Source: Anaerolineaceae bacterium (GTDB lineage Bacteria; Chloroflexota; Anaerolineae; Promineifilales; Promineifilaceae). From it: DNA of 40,408 bases. The notes under the pieces are model-generated. The model had not been told where the DNA came from and ran no database searches. It saw nothing but the letters and a program-made list of their open reading frames with translations. Position numbers and translations under genes: made by a program. This document shows positions 14,804 through 22,114 of the stretch, one piece after another (the stretch's first letter is position 1; each line of letters begins with the position of its first letter). The stretch lies in assembly GCA_002699125.1 (NCBI GenBank), contig PABI01000163.1:1-40408 (forward strand), in the 5' to 3' direction.

Positions 14804-14827
14804 AAAGTGTTAAGTGAAAAGTTTGGG
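14793..14827. repeat. Heptanucleotide repeat array, left of the NUDIX gene
   Basis: The units GTGAAAA, GTAAAAA, GTGTTAA and GTGAAAA, then GTTTGGG, follow each other without gaps. The array overlaps the 3' end of the preceding gene and mirrors the inverted array at 15395-15429. Confidence 0.75.
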
Positions 14828-14835
14828 TTGTTTTT

Positions 14836-15309
14836 GTGGCAAAAGTTATTGAAGGGGATCGTGTTGGGAAGCAGGGGCGGTTAGCTGTGGGGTGCTCGGC
14901 TGCCGTTTTTGATGACCAACAAAAAATTCTACTCATACGACGAGCAGATAATGGCATGTGGGCTGTTCCGGGTGGCTACATGGAAGCCGGGGAAAGCCTA
15001 ACCGAAGCTTGCGCTCGCGAAGTCTGGGAAGAAACAGGACTGAACATCCAGGTTCAACGTCTTATCAGTGTTTACACCAATCCTCATCTGTTATTGGAAT
15101 ATCCTGATGGTAATCGATGGCAGTTAGTCGTTTTACATTTTGCAACAATGCCAACAGGCGGCAAATTAACTTCAAGCAACGAATCAATTGAAGTACAATT
15201 CTTTTCCAAAGCTGAAACGAAAGGTTTGCCAATGAGTCCATTCGACCGATTGCGTATTGCCGACGCTTTCACTGCTCAACAAACCACACTGATTCGAGAT
15301 GCGTTTTGA
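14836..15309 (+). CDS. NUDIX hydrolase
   Basis: This is a 157-residue Mg-dependent hydrolase of nucleoside diphosphate-linked compounds. The NUDIX box spans residues 47-69: G47, E53, then REVWEETGL with R61, E62, E65, E66 and G68 all in place. MWAVPGGYMEAGE precedes it. The C-terminal QFFSKAETKGLPMSPFDRLRI is usual for ADP-ribose or dinucleotide types, but the substrate cannot be told. It starts with GTG at 14836 and has no clear ribosome-binding site. The gene is more AT-rich than its neighbours, carries no ACGGCCGT palindrome and sits between two inverted heptanucleotide arrays, which suggests recent acquisition or a movable unit. Confidence 0.92.
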   Translation: MAKVIEGDRVGKQGRLAVGCSAAVFDDQQKILLIRRADNGMWAVPGGYMEAGESLTEACAREVWEETGLNIQVQRLISVYTNPHLLLEYPDGNRWQLVVLHFATMPTGGKLTSSNESIEVQFFSKAETKGLPMSPFDRLRIADAFTAQQTTLIRDAF

Positions 15310-15394
15310 ATAGCTCATATTTTTCGCAAGCGATGCTATCAAGTTTTTACAGGGGTAGTCAGAGAAAAACTAAAAATGAAAATTGTAAAAGCCC

Positions 15395-15429
15395 ACTTTT
15401 TACTTTTCACTTATCACTTTTTACTTCTC
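15395..15429. repeat. Inverted heptanucleotide repeat array, right of the NUDIX gene
   Basis: The units ACTTTTT, ACTTTTC, ACTTATC, ACTTTTT and ACTTCTC are consecutive. They are the reverse complement family of the array at 14793-14827. Confidence 0.75.
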
Positions 15430-15454
15430 TTGATCCTCCAAATTGGACTACAAA

Positions 15455-16474
15455 ATGAACCACAAATTCGTCGCCATTGAAGGGGTCATTGGCGTAGGCA
15501 AAACTACGCTGACCCGACTGCTGCAAAGCAAGTTTGAGAATGCCAGCGTGCTGCTGGAGGTGTTTGAAGAAAATCCGTTTTTGGCCGGTTTTTACAAGGA
15601 CCGGGCACAGCTGGCGTTTCAGACACAGATTTTCTTTTTGCTGAGCCGGTATCATCAGCAGCATGAAGCGGTACCACAAGCGCTGCGCCAGGGGATGCTC
15701 ATCTCTGACTACACGTTTGCCAAAGACGAGCTATTTGCCTGGCTCAACCTGAAGGATGATGAGCTGGCGATGTACGGCCGTGTTCACGCCGCCCTCGGTG
15801 AAAAAATTCCCAAACCGGACCTCATCGTCTATCTGCAAGCCGACCACGACGTAATCATGCGCCGCATTGCTCTGCGTGACCGGCCATATGAGCGGGACAT
15901 GGATCCGGAGTACATTCGCAAGCTGGCCGCCGCCTATGAAGCGTGGTTGAGCAACGTGCAGGAAACGGCCGTTCTCACTATCAACGTCAACAATCTGGAC
16001 TACTTGTCTGATCCTGACGATCTTGACCACGTAGCCGACCTGATTGAAAAAAACCTGGCTGAGCAAGCACCCGACCGACCGACCGCTCATGCACCGCTGA
16101 CCTTACTGCAAAACGGCCGTTTGCCCGACTTCCAAAGCTTCCACCGCCAGCTTGACAACAGCAAAGGGTTTGATCCCGATCTCTTTTTCAACTACATCTT
16201 GCTCACAGAGGAAGTAGGTGAAGTAGCCAGTGAACTGGTTAAAATTTGGGGGGAGGCAAAACAGTTGGCGGGAGACGGTCATGCCGCCACAGAAGCGCAT
16301 CAGTTAGCTCTGGACAAACACCGTCCCAAACTGCGCAGCGAGCTGGCCGACCTGCTGGCCTATACCCTCAAGCTGGCCAACTACGCCGGCATCGACCTGG
16401 AAAAAGCGTACCTGGAGAAGATGCAGAAAAATGTTGGCCGTTCCTGGCCCAAAGAGCGCACGCTGCCAGATTGA
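15455..16474 (+). CDS. Deoxynucleoside kinase fused to MazG-like pyrophosphohydrolase
   Basis: The product is 339 residues from the ATG at 15455 (a TTG at 15443 is also in frame). Residues 1-205 are a deoxyadenosine/deoxyguanosine kinase-type domain: P-loop GVIGVGKTT (10-18), ISDYTFAKD near 83, and RRIALRDRPYERDMD near 136 as the lid region. Residues 225-335 match a MazG-like all-alpha NTP pyrophosphohydrolase, with EEVGEVASE (252-260) and ELADLLAYTLKLAN (296-309), giving the EExxE...ExxD metal site. The kinase phosphorylates deoxynucleosides; the second domain would hydrolyse nucleoside triphosphates. The fusion suggests balanced salvage and clean-up of the dNTP pool. Both active sites look intact. 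Confidence 0.88.
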   Translation: MNHKFVAIEGVIGVGKTTLTRLLQSKFENASVLLEVFEENPFLAGFYKDRAQLAFQTQIFFLLSRYHQQHEAVPQALRQGMLISDYTFAKDELFAWLNLKDDELAMYGRVHAALGEKIPKPDLIVYLQADHDVIMRRIALRDRPYERDMDPEYIRKLAAAYEAWLSNVQETAVLTINVNNLDYLSDPDDLDHVADLIEKNLAEQAPDRPTAHAPLTLLQNGRLPDFQSFHRQLDNSKGFDPDLFFNYILLTEEVGEVASELVKIWGEAKQLAGDGHAATEAHQLALDKHRPKLRSELADLLAYTLKLANYAGIDLEKAYLEKMQKNVGRSWPKERTLPD

Positions 16475-16519
16475 ATACTACCGCGGTTGAATGATGCGTG
16501 AAACTTGGTTGGCTTCGGA

Positions 16520-17287
16520 TCACGTATCAATTCTTACGATTTGAAGCGCTTCTACCTCTAAAAACTGTGGCGATTTTATGGGTAATGTGCCCCAACGGAA
16601 ACGGCCGTTTGCCGTCGCCACCATGTATTGATTATCAATCCAACAAACAAACCCCAGCGGCCCGCGCGGGCTGAACGGCGTCTGGTGGATAAGACGGCCG
16701 TCTACCAAAAAGTCACAGCCCGATTCACGCCAAATCAATTGATAGTCGTGCCACTCCGCCATCGTTTCATGGATGGGTTGGAAGGAAATTTGCAGCTGCT
16801 TTTGTACCCAGGGCCAGATTTTGCGCCGCAAAACACCAAACTGGTTTAGCAGCAAAACAACGGGTGCAAAAGGAATCAGTCCAACGGCCCGCCAGGTCGT
16901 CGCATCCAGCGTGGCGGCAAACCAGCCCTGGCCCGGTGCATTGTGCGCTAGAGGTAAATCATTGGGCGGTGAACCAAAAAAGAACCAGGTCGCCTGGGGC
17001 AGCGTGGGCACCGGCTTGCTGGGATCGCCAAACGGCGCGTTCCACAAGCCAAATCCGGCCGTACCCACCAACTGATTCGCTTCGTGAGAAAACCGCGCCC
17101 GCAGCGAAAACCGGGTGCCAGGCCGCCACAGGTACATCTTGCGGCGGCCGATGCAATCATCAATTTGGGCATCTGTGTAGCCAGTTTGGCAAATGGGCAG
17201 ATGCAGTTTAAAGGGACTGGGCGAATACGGCCGTTCCCCCAAAACTTGTCCCCCATTTATCTCCAAAACTCGGAATTTGTTTGCCAT
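16520..17287 (-). CDS. Hypothetical beta-sandwich protein, 255 aa
   Basis: The family is not firmly recognised. The 255-residue protein lacks a signal peptide and is rich in Trp and aromatic residues. Segments such as FSLRARFSHEANQLVGTAGF, ATWFFFGSPPNDL, WHDYQLIWRESGCDFLVDG and GPLGFVCWIDNQY resemble strands of a concanavalin/GH16-like jelly roll, in which the last Trp/Asn-rich strand lines the groove. No catalytic ExDxxE motif is visible, so a non-catalytic or lipocalin-like binding protein is possible. It is a lone gene, convergent with the kinase-MazG gene. The start ATG at 17287 has GGTCCCC-type sequence upstream, not a strong site. Confidence 0.6.
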   Translation of the reverse strand: MANKFRVLEINGGQVLGERPYSPSPFKLHLPICQTGYTDAQIDDCIGRRKMYLWRPGTRFSLRARFSHEANQLVGTAGFGLWNAPFGDPSKPVPTLPQATWFFFGSPPNDLPLAHNAPGQGWFAATLDATTWRAVGLIPFAPVVLLLNQFGVLRRKIWPWVQKQLQISFQPIHETMAEWHDYQLIWRESGCDFLVDGRLIHQTPFSPRGPLGFVCWIDNQYMVATANGRFRWGTLPIKSPQFLEVEALQIVRIDT

Positions 17288-17302
17288 TTGGGGACCTCGT
17301 GA

Positions 17303-17332
17303 TTATCCGCTTGAGCAATTATCAGGTATAAT
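17303..17332 (+). promoter_or_regulatory. Possible sigma-70-like promoter
   Basis: TTATCC (17303-17308) and a perfect TATAAT (17327-17332) are 18 bases apart in the AT-rich gap between the divergent genes. The -35 match is weak. It would drive the metallo-beta-lactamase-fold gene. The rest of the gap (17333-17528) shows no gene. Confidence 0.3.
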
Positions 17333-17528
17333 TGGGCAGCTTTACGTGTAATTCACAAAAAGAATTTTTTGAGTAAAAACCTGTCATAATTTGTGAATCA
17401 CTTAAGCAAACCACAGAGAAATCTTGTCACGTTTTTCAAAACAGTTTCTGTGGTTTGCTCGTAAACCGCAAAAAGATTATATAAAACCTAAAGACGATTC
17501 GCGTTTTACGTTTTGGAGAACATTTTTT

Positions 17529-18158
17529 ATGGAACTAACCTGGTATGGATTAAGCTGCTTTCGATTAACCGAACGCAAACACGCCTCTGTGGTCACTGAC
17601 CCATATAACGGCAAATTGGGGCTGCCCAATCTTAAACTTAAGGCAGATGTGGTCACAATTAGCCATGATGCTCAGGGGCACAATTATGCGACGGCCGTCA
17701 GTGGCTCGCAACACAATCTGGATGGCCCCGGCGAATATGAAATTGGCAACGTCTTCATCACCGGCATCATCACCCAAACCGCCACTCGTGACAAAAACAA
17801 CATCATCTTCTTATTCGATTACGATGGGCTTAAAGTTGCCCATTTGGGCGACTTAGACAAGGTCCCCTCCCAAACAGAGATCGAATCACTGGAAGAAGTC
17901 AATGTCTTGCTGCTGCCAGTCGGTGGTGGAAACAGCCTAAACGCCGCACAAGCTTCAGAGCTGGTTTCAATGCTGGAACCCAACATTGTGGTGCCGATGC
18001 ATTACAAACTGCCCGGTTTGAAGCTGGAGTTAGAAGAGGTTGACCGTTTTCTAAAAGAGATGGGCGTTACAGAGCCCACGGAAGAGGACAGCTTGAAAAT
18101 TTCTTTAACAAACCTGCCCGAAGAAACAGAGACTGTCATTCTCACACCAAAATTGTAG
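17529..18158 (+). CDS. Metallo-beta-lactamase-fold hydrolase with altered metal motif
   Basis: The ATG at 17529, with GGAG upstream, gives 209 residues of the COG2220 (UlaG-like) type. MELTWYGLSCFRL is typical of the N-terminal strand, then DPYNGKLGLP, VVTISHDAQGHN, GPGEYEIGNVFITGI, KVAHLGDLDK and VPMHYKLPG near the C-terminus. The usual HxHxDH motif is replaced by HDAQGH: the second His and the Asp are missing while the outer His residues, the later Asp in LGDLD and His in PMHYK remain. It may bind one metal only or have lost hydrolysis. It is eight bases upstream of a small gene and likely co-transcribed with it. Confidence 0.8.
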   Translation: MELTWYGLSCFRLTERKHASVVTDPYNGKLGLPNLKLKADVVTISHDAQGHNYATAVSGSQHNLDGPGEYEIGNVFITGIITQTATRDKNNIIFLFDYDGLKVAHLGDLDKVPSQTEIESLEEVNVLLLPVGGGNSLNAAQASELVSMLEPNIVVPMHYKLPGLKLELEEVDRFLKEMGVTEPTEEDSLKISLTNLPEETETVILTPKL

Positions 18159-18166
18159 GGGTCATT

Positions 18167-18469
18167 ATGGCCGCAAAACTTTTAATGCGCTGGGACGTGC
18201 GTCCCGAAACGGAATCTGAATATTTTGAATTCCTGGTTCACGAATTTATTCCAGGCCTGAACAAGCTGGGCATTTCTGACATTCAAGTCTGGTATACGCA
18301 ATATGGCGACTGCGAACAAAAATTGGCCAGCGGCATTGCCAACACCACAGAAAGAATGCAGGATGCGCTAAACAGTGAATCATGGGAACTGCTGAACGAC
18401 AAGCTGCAAGAATTTGTGGATAATTTCAGCCAGAAAGTGATTCCGGCAACAGGTGGCTTCCAGATTTAG
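18167..18469 (+). CDS. Hypothetical protein, 100 aa, ferredoxin-like fold likely
   Basis: The 100-residue protein starts eight bases after the metallo-beta-lactamase gene, with AGGGG ahead of the ATG, so they form a two-gene unit. The pattern LLMRWDVRPETESEYFEFL, a helix, then ISDIQVWYTQYGDCEQKLAS and a C-terminal amphipathic helix ending FVDNFSQKVIPATGGFQI suggests a beta-alpha-beta dimeric alpha/beta-barrel type fold. No catalytic residue can be named. A clear terminator follows at 18492-18519. Confidence 0.7.
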   Translation: MAAKLLMRWDVRPETESEYFEFLVHEFIPGLNKLGISDIQVWYTQYGDCEQKLASGIANTTERMQDALNSESWELLNDKLQEFVDNFSQKVIPATGGFQI

Positions 18470-18491
18470 AGAGGCTGCGACCAACAAAAAC

Positions 18492-18519
18492 AAAAGGCCC
18501 GCTATCAGGTGGGCCTTTT
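18492..18519 (+). terminator. Rho-independent terminator
   Basis: AAAAGGCCC (18492-18500) pairs with GGGCCTTTT (18511-18519), and a T run follows. It closes the two-gene unit at 17529-18469 and, being symmetric, may also serve the convergent FmdB gene. Confidence 0.85.
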
Positions 18520-18552
18520 TCATTTCACACGATTAGATTTGGAGTGAGAGGG

Positions 18553-18906
18553 TTATACGGCCGTTTTTTCCGTCTTTCCCTTACCAGAACCGTTGGCTGA
18601 AGTGGTGTCTGCTTTGCCGCCGTCTGCTTTGCTGCCGTTTTCTTTGGCAACCGGCTCTGTTTTGCTACTGTCACCATTTTCGCTGCTCTTGCCATTGGTC
18701 GATGGCAAAGAAGATCCGTTCTTGCCCCGGCTGTCCGTTACGTAAAAGCCGCTGCCCTTAAACACAATTCCAACCGAATTTAGCACTTTACGCAAAGCAT
18801 TTTCGGTTTCACATTCCGGGCAATCCGTCAATGGATCATCAGCCATGCGCTGCTTAATATCAAACTGGTATTCACAATTATTGCATCGATAAGTATATGT
18901 TGGCAT
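18553..18906 (-). CDS. FmdB-type zinc-ribbon protein
   Basis: This is a 117-residue protein. Residues 1-45 are the FmdB/CxxC_CXXC_SSSS zinc ribbon: MPTYTYRCNNCEYQFDIKQR and DCPECETENALRKVLNSVG supply CxxC pairs, followed by the usual GIVFKGSGFYVTDSR. The remaining 50 residues are a low-complexity Ser/Gly/Asn/Lys tail with no fold. Members are putative regulators; the biochemical role is not established. It is transcribed alone. The tail length is greater than in many members. Confidence 0.9.
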   Translation of the reverse strand: MPTYTYRCNNCEYQFDIKQRMADDPLTDCPECETENALRKVLNSVGIVFKGSGFYVTDSRGKNGSSLPSTNGKSSENGDSSKTEPVAKENGSKADGGKADTTSANGSGKGKTEKTAV

Positions 18907-19020
18907 TTTCTATCTTTTCCAGCGAATTTGTTATGGGGTAAACGGCCGTTTCCATATCATTCAGCTTCATCAGCCTCTACCCAAAGAATCGAAATTTTAT
19001 TGTAACGACCGATCTCTTAT

Positions 19021-19050
19021 TTGACAACCAGACGGCGACTATGCTACAAC
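19021..19050 (+). promoter_or_regulatory. Candidate promoter for the PH-domain gene
   Basis: A perfect TTGACA (19021-19026) is followed 18 bases later by TACAAC (19045-19050), four of six bases of the -10 consensus. It lies about 60 bases before the ATG at 19112, which has GGGAGAA upstream. Confidence 0.45.
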
Positions 19051-19111
19051 CATTTTGTTAATTTTTTGTTAGCAAATTGGTCCATGTTCAAAAATTTAGG
19101 GAGAACTTCCA

Positions 19112-19669
19112 ATGACAATAAAAGAAGCACAAGCGCGTATCAAAGCCCGTGTTTGGCAAACTGTAGCCCAGGCCGATTTAGATTTATCTGCCCTGGACAA
19201 AACCACGCTAGAAGCCTTTGTCGATCTGGTCACCGAGTCGGCCTTACTGGAGATTGACAGTGAACTGGATGCTTCTATGCTGTCTGCCTCCAAAGAGGAG
19301 GTTGACAGTGAAGAAGTTGATGAAGATGATGACGAGTTTGGTGAAGAGATTTTGTGGCGCGGACGGCCGTTCCTCTCCCTTGTCCTCGATTACACCATCA
19401 CCGATGAACGCATCAAAATCACCTCTGGCCTGCTAGGCAAATCACACGAAAACGTGGAGCTGATTCGCGTGCAGGACATTGACCACAGCCAAACCTTTGG
19501 CGAGCGCGTGCTCAAAATTGGCGACATCACCATCCGCAGCCACGATCCCAGCCATCCTGAAATTGTGTTGCGCAACGTGCAGGACCCCACCGGCGTTTAC
19601 GAAATCCTGCGCCGTGCTGTGCTTAATGCCCGCAAGCGCCACAACTTCAGCTACCGCGAGGAAATGTAG
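19112..19669 (+). CDS. Bacterial PH-domain (bPH2/DUF304-like) protein
   Basis: This is a 185-residue soluble protein. Residues 1-60 are helical. Residues 63-75 are very acidic (Glu/Asp run). Residues 76-170 are a bacterial PH-like domain: EILWRGRPFLSLVLDYTITD, then ERIKITSGLLGKSHENVELI, RVQDIDHSQTFGERVLKIG and DITIRSHDPSHPEIVLRNV. This matches the bPH2 pattern (WxGRP, the TNERI-like strand, IRV-DI). Usual members are membrane-bound, but no membrane helix is seen here. The ligand is unknown. A terminator-like hairpin follows directly. Confidence 0.8.
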   Translation: MTIKEAQARIKARVWQTVAQADLDLSALDKTTLEAFVDLVTESALLEIDSELDASMLSASKEEVDSEEVDEDDDEFGEEILWRGRPFLSLVLDYTITDERIKITSGLLGKSHENVELIRVQDIDHSQTFGERVLKIGDITIRSHDPSHPEIVLRNVQDPTGVYEILRRAVLNARKRHNFSYREEM

Positions 19670-19695
19670 CGCGAGAATTGTCTGACATTCTCGCG
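19670..19695 (+). terminator. Terminator-like hairpin
   Basis: CGCGAGAAT (19670-19678) pairs perfectly with ATTCTCGCG (19687-19695) around an eight-base loop, starting right after the stop codon of the PH-domain gene. No T run follows. Confidence 0.55.
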
Positions 19696-19699
19696 TAGG

Positions 19700-19753
19700 T
19701 AGGAATCCCTTTCTTAACCGGGCAGATGGATACTCGCTTTCGCGGGTATGACA
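19700..19753. repeat. REP-like intergenic repeat
   Basis: The stretch ending GATACTCGCTTTCGCGGGTATGACAA has the form of widespread intergenic REP elements with an ATACTCGC/GCGGGTAT stem. It fills the space before the convergent Crp gene. Confidence 0.4.
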
Positions 19754-19762
19754 ATTTTGGGC

Positions 19763-20446
19763 TTAGGCGTCGGCCAGCGTGCGCAGTGCTGGCACGTTGT
19801 TCAGCACAATCTGCTTGCGGGCAATGCTAATCAGGCCATCTGCCTTTAAGTCGTTGAGCGTTTGGGTCACTGTTTCACGATAGGTGCCCAACATTTCGCT
19901 TAAATCTTGATGGGTGTACCCATTTACCGTTTGCCGCCCGCCCTGTTCCTCGTTTAGCTTCAGCAGCAGCGAGGCTAACCGGGCGGGTATGCTTTTGAAG
20001 GCAATCTCTTCCAACCGTGCTTCCAATTGGGTGAGGCGTTTGCCCAATGCTTCCACAAAACGGAAGGCGACCTCCGGCTTTTCCTGCACCAGTCGCTCCA
20101 CATCGGAGCGGCTCATTACGCACAGCACACACTCATCCATCGCTTCAGCAAACGTGTTGTGCATCCCCTGTCCCACCAAAGACATCTCGCCAAAAATAGC
20201 GCCCGGCCCCAAGGTAGCCACTATCAATTTTTTACCATTGGGCGCAATGCGGTACAGTTGCACGCGCCCTTTCTTGAGCAAAAAGAGCACCTCACCGCTG
20301 TCTTCCGGCATGTAGAAAATCTTGCCGGGCCGGCAAGTAGACATGGTCAGTTGGCGATCCATTTGCGCCAGTTCGTTAGGGGTTAAATCGCGGAAAACTT
20401 GAATGTTTGACAGATAATCAACTTTGACGCTGTTTGTTTGGGGCAT
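19763..20446 (-). CDS. Crp/Fnr-family transcription regulator
   Basis: This is a 227-residue regulator. Residues about 20-140 are a cyclic-nucleotide-binding-type beta barrel (GEVLFLLKKGRVQLYRIAPN and GAIFGEMSLVGQGMHNTFAEA), then a long dimer helix, then a winged helix at 170-215 (YTHQDLSEMLGTYRETVTQT and a wing ending ISIARKQIVL). FGEMSLVG recalls the FGE..L phosphate-binding cassette, but the Arg-Ser/Thr pair typical of cAMP binders is absent. There is no N-terminal Cys cluster, so it is not an oxygen-sensing Fnr. It is followed on its strand by nothing close. The mini-thioredoxin gene lies about 80 bases upstream on the same strand, so co-transcription is possible. Confidence 0.92.
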   Translation of the reverse strand: MPQTNSVKVDYLSNIQVFRDLTPNELAQMDRQLTMSTCRPGKIFYMPEDSGEVLFLLKKGRVQLYRIAPNGKKLIVATLGPGAIFGEMSLVGQGMHNTFAEAMDECVLCVMSRSDVERLVQEKPEVAFRFVEALGKRLTQLEARLEEIAFKSIPARLASLLLKLNEEQGGRQTVNGYTHQDLSEMLGTYRETVTQTLNDLKADGLISIARKQIVLNNVPALRTLADA

Positions 20447-20523
20447 AAATTTTGGGCCTTTGCGATTGCTTGCTTACTTTTAGAGATGGTTTGAAAACGG
20501 CCGTTCTTACCCAAACTTACCGG

Positions 20524-20769
20524 CTATTTTGCCGCGATGCTGGCCAGCCGTTTCTCCAACGCTTCCCTCGTCGGATTCCCCAACGAGATAATCTTGCCAT
20601 TCAACAAGTAGGTGGGCACGGCAAAAACGTTTTCGGGCAGCGGTTGTTCGGCGGTGTTAACTAAATTCAGCAGCAAGTTGGGGAATTGGGGCACTACATC
20701 CTCTAAAATACGCTGCGTTTCGGCGCAAGACCAGCAGTCATCGGCAATATAAACGGTGAGTGTGTCCAT
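20524..20769 (-). CDS. Glutaredoxin/thioredoxin-like protein with CWSC site
   Basis: An 81-residue minimal thioredoxin-fold protein. The active site is C-W-S-C near residues 12-15 (YIADDCWSCAETQRILEDVV). The cis-Pro loop is VFAVPTYLLNGK near 50, and the C-terminal helix carries NPTREALEKRL. It is cytoplasmic, with no signal peptide. It probably reduces or exchanges disulfides or acts as a redox relay; the partner is unknown. It sits upstream of the Crp-type regulator on the same strand, which may indicate a redox-linked regulon. Confidence 0.85.
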   Translation of the reverse strand: MDTLTVYIADDCWSCAETQRILEDVVPQFPNLLLNLVNTAEQPLPENVFAVPTYLLNGKIISLGNPTREALEKRLASIAAK

Positions 20770-20837
20770 GGTGTGCCGATAGTAGCATGGGACAACAACC
20801 GTTTACGTAACCCCCGTTACACAAGATAAATACCAAC

Positions 20838-22109
20838 TCAGCCAGGTAAGAAAAAGCCCACAATCGCGCCGCCGTCCGGTGCGTTTTCGGCCCAGATACG
20901 GCCGTTATGAGCCACCACAATGCCGCGAGCAATCGCCAGTCCCAAGCCGGCCCCGCTGCCAGAAGCCCGACTGCGCGCCTCTTCACCCCGATAAAATTGT
21001 TCAAACACACGCTTCAAATCTGCCTCGTCAAAGCCAGGTCCGTCATCTTGCACAGTAACAACAACGCCGTCTTGTTGGCGTACGGCCGTTACCTGCACCG
21101 TCCCCTCGGCCGACGTGTAGCGCAGCGCATTGCTCACCAGATTGGCCAGCACCCGCCCAATTTTGGGCGCACACATCCACACCAATCCTAAATTGCTCGC
21201 TACTTCACCTTGAAGCGAAATACCCTGCTTACTGGCCAGCGCTTGAAACATTTCCAACGTGTCTGAAACCAAATCACCCAGGCTGTGATGCGCCTTCTCC
21301 ATGCTCAGACCACCGGCGTCCAGCTGGGCCAGCTCAAACAAGTCATCAATAATGTTGTTCAGGGCAATGATGTCGCTGCGAATGGTACTGTAATAGCGCT
21401 GCACCATCGCCGGATCAGCCACCACACCATCGTGCAGCGCCTCAATCATGGCCCGAATGCTGGTGAGCGGGGTGCGCAAATCATGGGAGGTCCAGGCGAT
21501 AAGGTCTTTGCGCATTTTTTCCAGCTCTTCGCGCTCCTGCGCCGCCTGCTGTAGCTGCGCGGCCATCTCGTTGAACGTTTTGCCCACCATCGCCACTTCA
21601 TCCCGGCCAGAGATGGAGACGCGCGCCTTCAAGTTCCCTTCGGCAATTTGCTGGGCGGTGCGCGCCAGCTGGCGCAGTCCGTCCGTTACGCTGGCGGCCA
21701 CAAAAATACCAAATGTGGTGGCAATAATGGCGGCAAAAACAAGTAAAACACCACTTAGAATCAGGTCATGCTCGTCATTAAAAAACATGCGCTCAGACAT
21801 GATCCAGACGTTTACTAAAATCACAATGGCTGCCCAACCATAAGTGAGCACCAACGTCAGGCTGAGTGAGGGTGAACGCGCCAAACCACTGCGGTAAAGA
21901 ATGTAGCCCATCGCAAGCGAACCAAGTGAGGAGATGCTGAGCCAATACATCAGCGTTGTAATCTCCTCAACGGGTGCCTGCATGATGGCAACCATCAGGA
22001 CAGCTACTAACGTGAGGGCGGCCACGATGCCGACGGCAAAGATGCGCCACGGGGAGCGGCTGAGTGAATCGGCGTATTTGTATTTATTGGGGGCCATGCT
22101 GTTAATCAT
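20838..22109 (-). CDS. Membrane sensor histidine kinase
   Basis: This is a 423-residue kinase. Four hydrophobic helices (about 22-42, 52-74, 82-104 and 116-140) form the membrane part with little external loop, so it may sense within the membrane or at the envelope. HAMP follows (about 140-192, GNLKARVSISGRDEVAMVGKT). The phospho-acceptor is H209 in WTSHDLRTPLTS. The ATP-binding core has the N box (VLANLVSNALRYT), G1 (VQDDGPGFD), F box (VFEQFYRGE) and G2 (GSGAGLGLAIARG). All key motifs are intact. It begins five bases after the response regulator stop, in one operon. Confidence 0.95.
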   Translation of the reverse strand: MINSMAPNKYKYADSLSRSPWRIFAVGIVAALTLVAVLMVAIMQAPVEEITTLMYWLSISSLGSLAMGYILYRSGLARSPSLSLTLVLTYGWAAIVILVNVWIMSERMFFNDEHDLILSGVLLVFAAIIATTFGIFVAASVTDGLRQLARTAQQIAEGNLKARVSISGRDEVAMVGKTFNEMAAQLQQAAQEREELEKMRKDLIAWTSHDLRTPLTSIRAMIEALHDGVVADPAMVQRYYSTIRSDIIALNNIIDDLFELAQLDAGGLSMEKAHHSLGDLVSDTLEMFQALASKQGISLQGEVASNLGLVWMCAPKIGRVLANLVSNALRYTSAEGTVQVTAVRQQDGVVVTVQDDGPGFDEADLKRVFEQFYRGEEARSRASGSGAGLGLAIARGIVVAHNGRIWAENAPDGGAIVGFFLPG

Positions 22110-22114
22110 GAGAT

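Noticed and set aside
14793..15429. Heptanucleotide arrays as a CRISPR array
   Set aside because: Units are only 7 bases, contiguous and without spacers, and no cas gene is nearby.
20738..21010. Short minus-strand frame at the 3' end of the histidine kinase
   Set aside because: It overlaps the G2 box and ATPase core of the kinase in another frame and has no domain or start signal.
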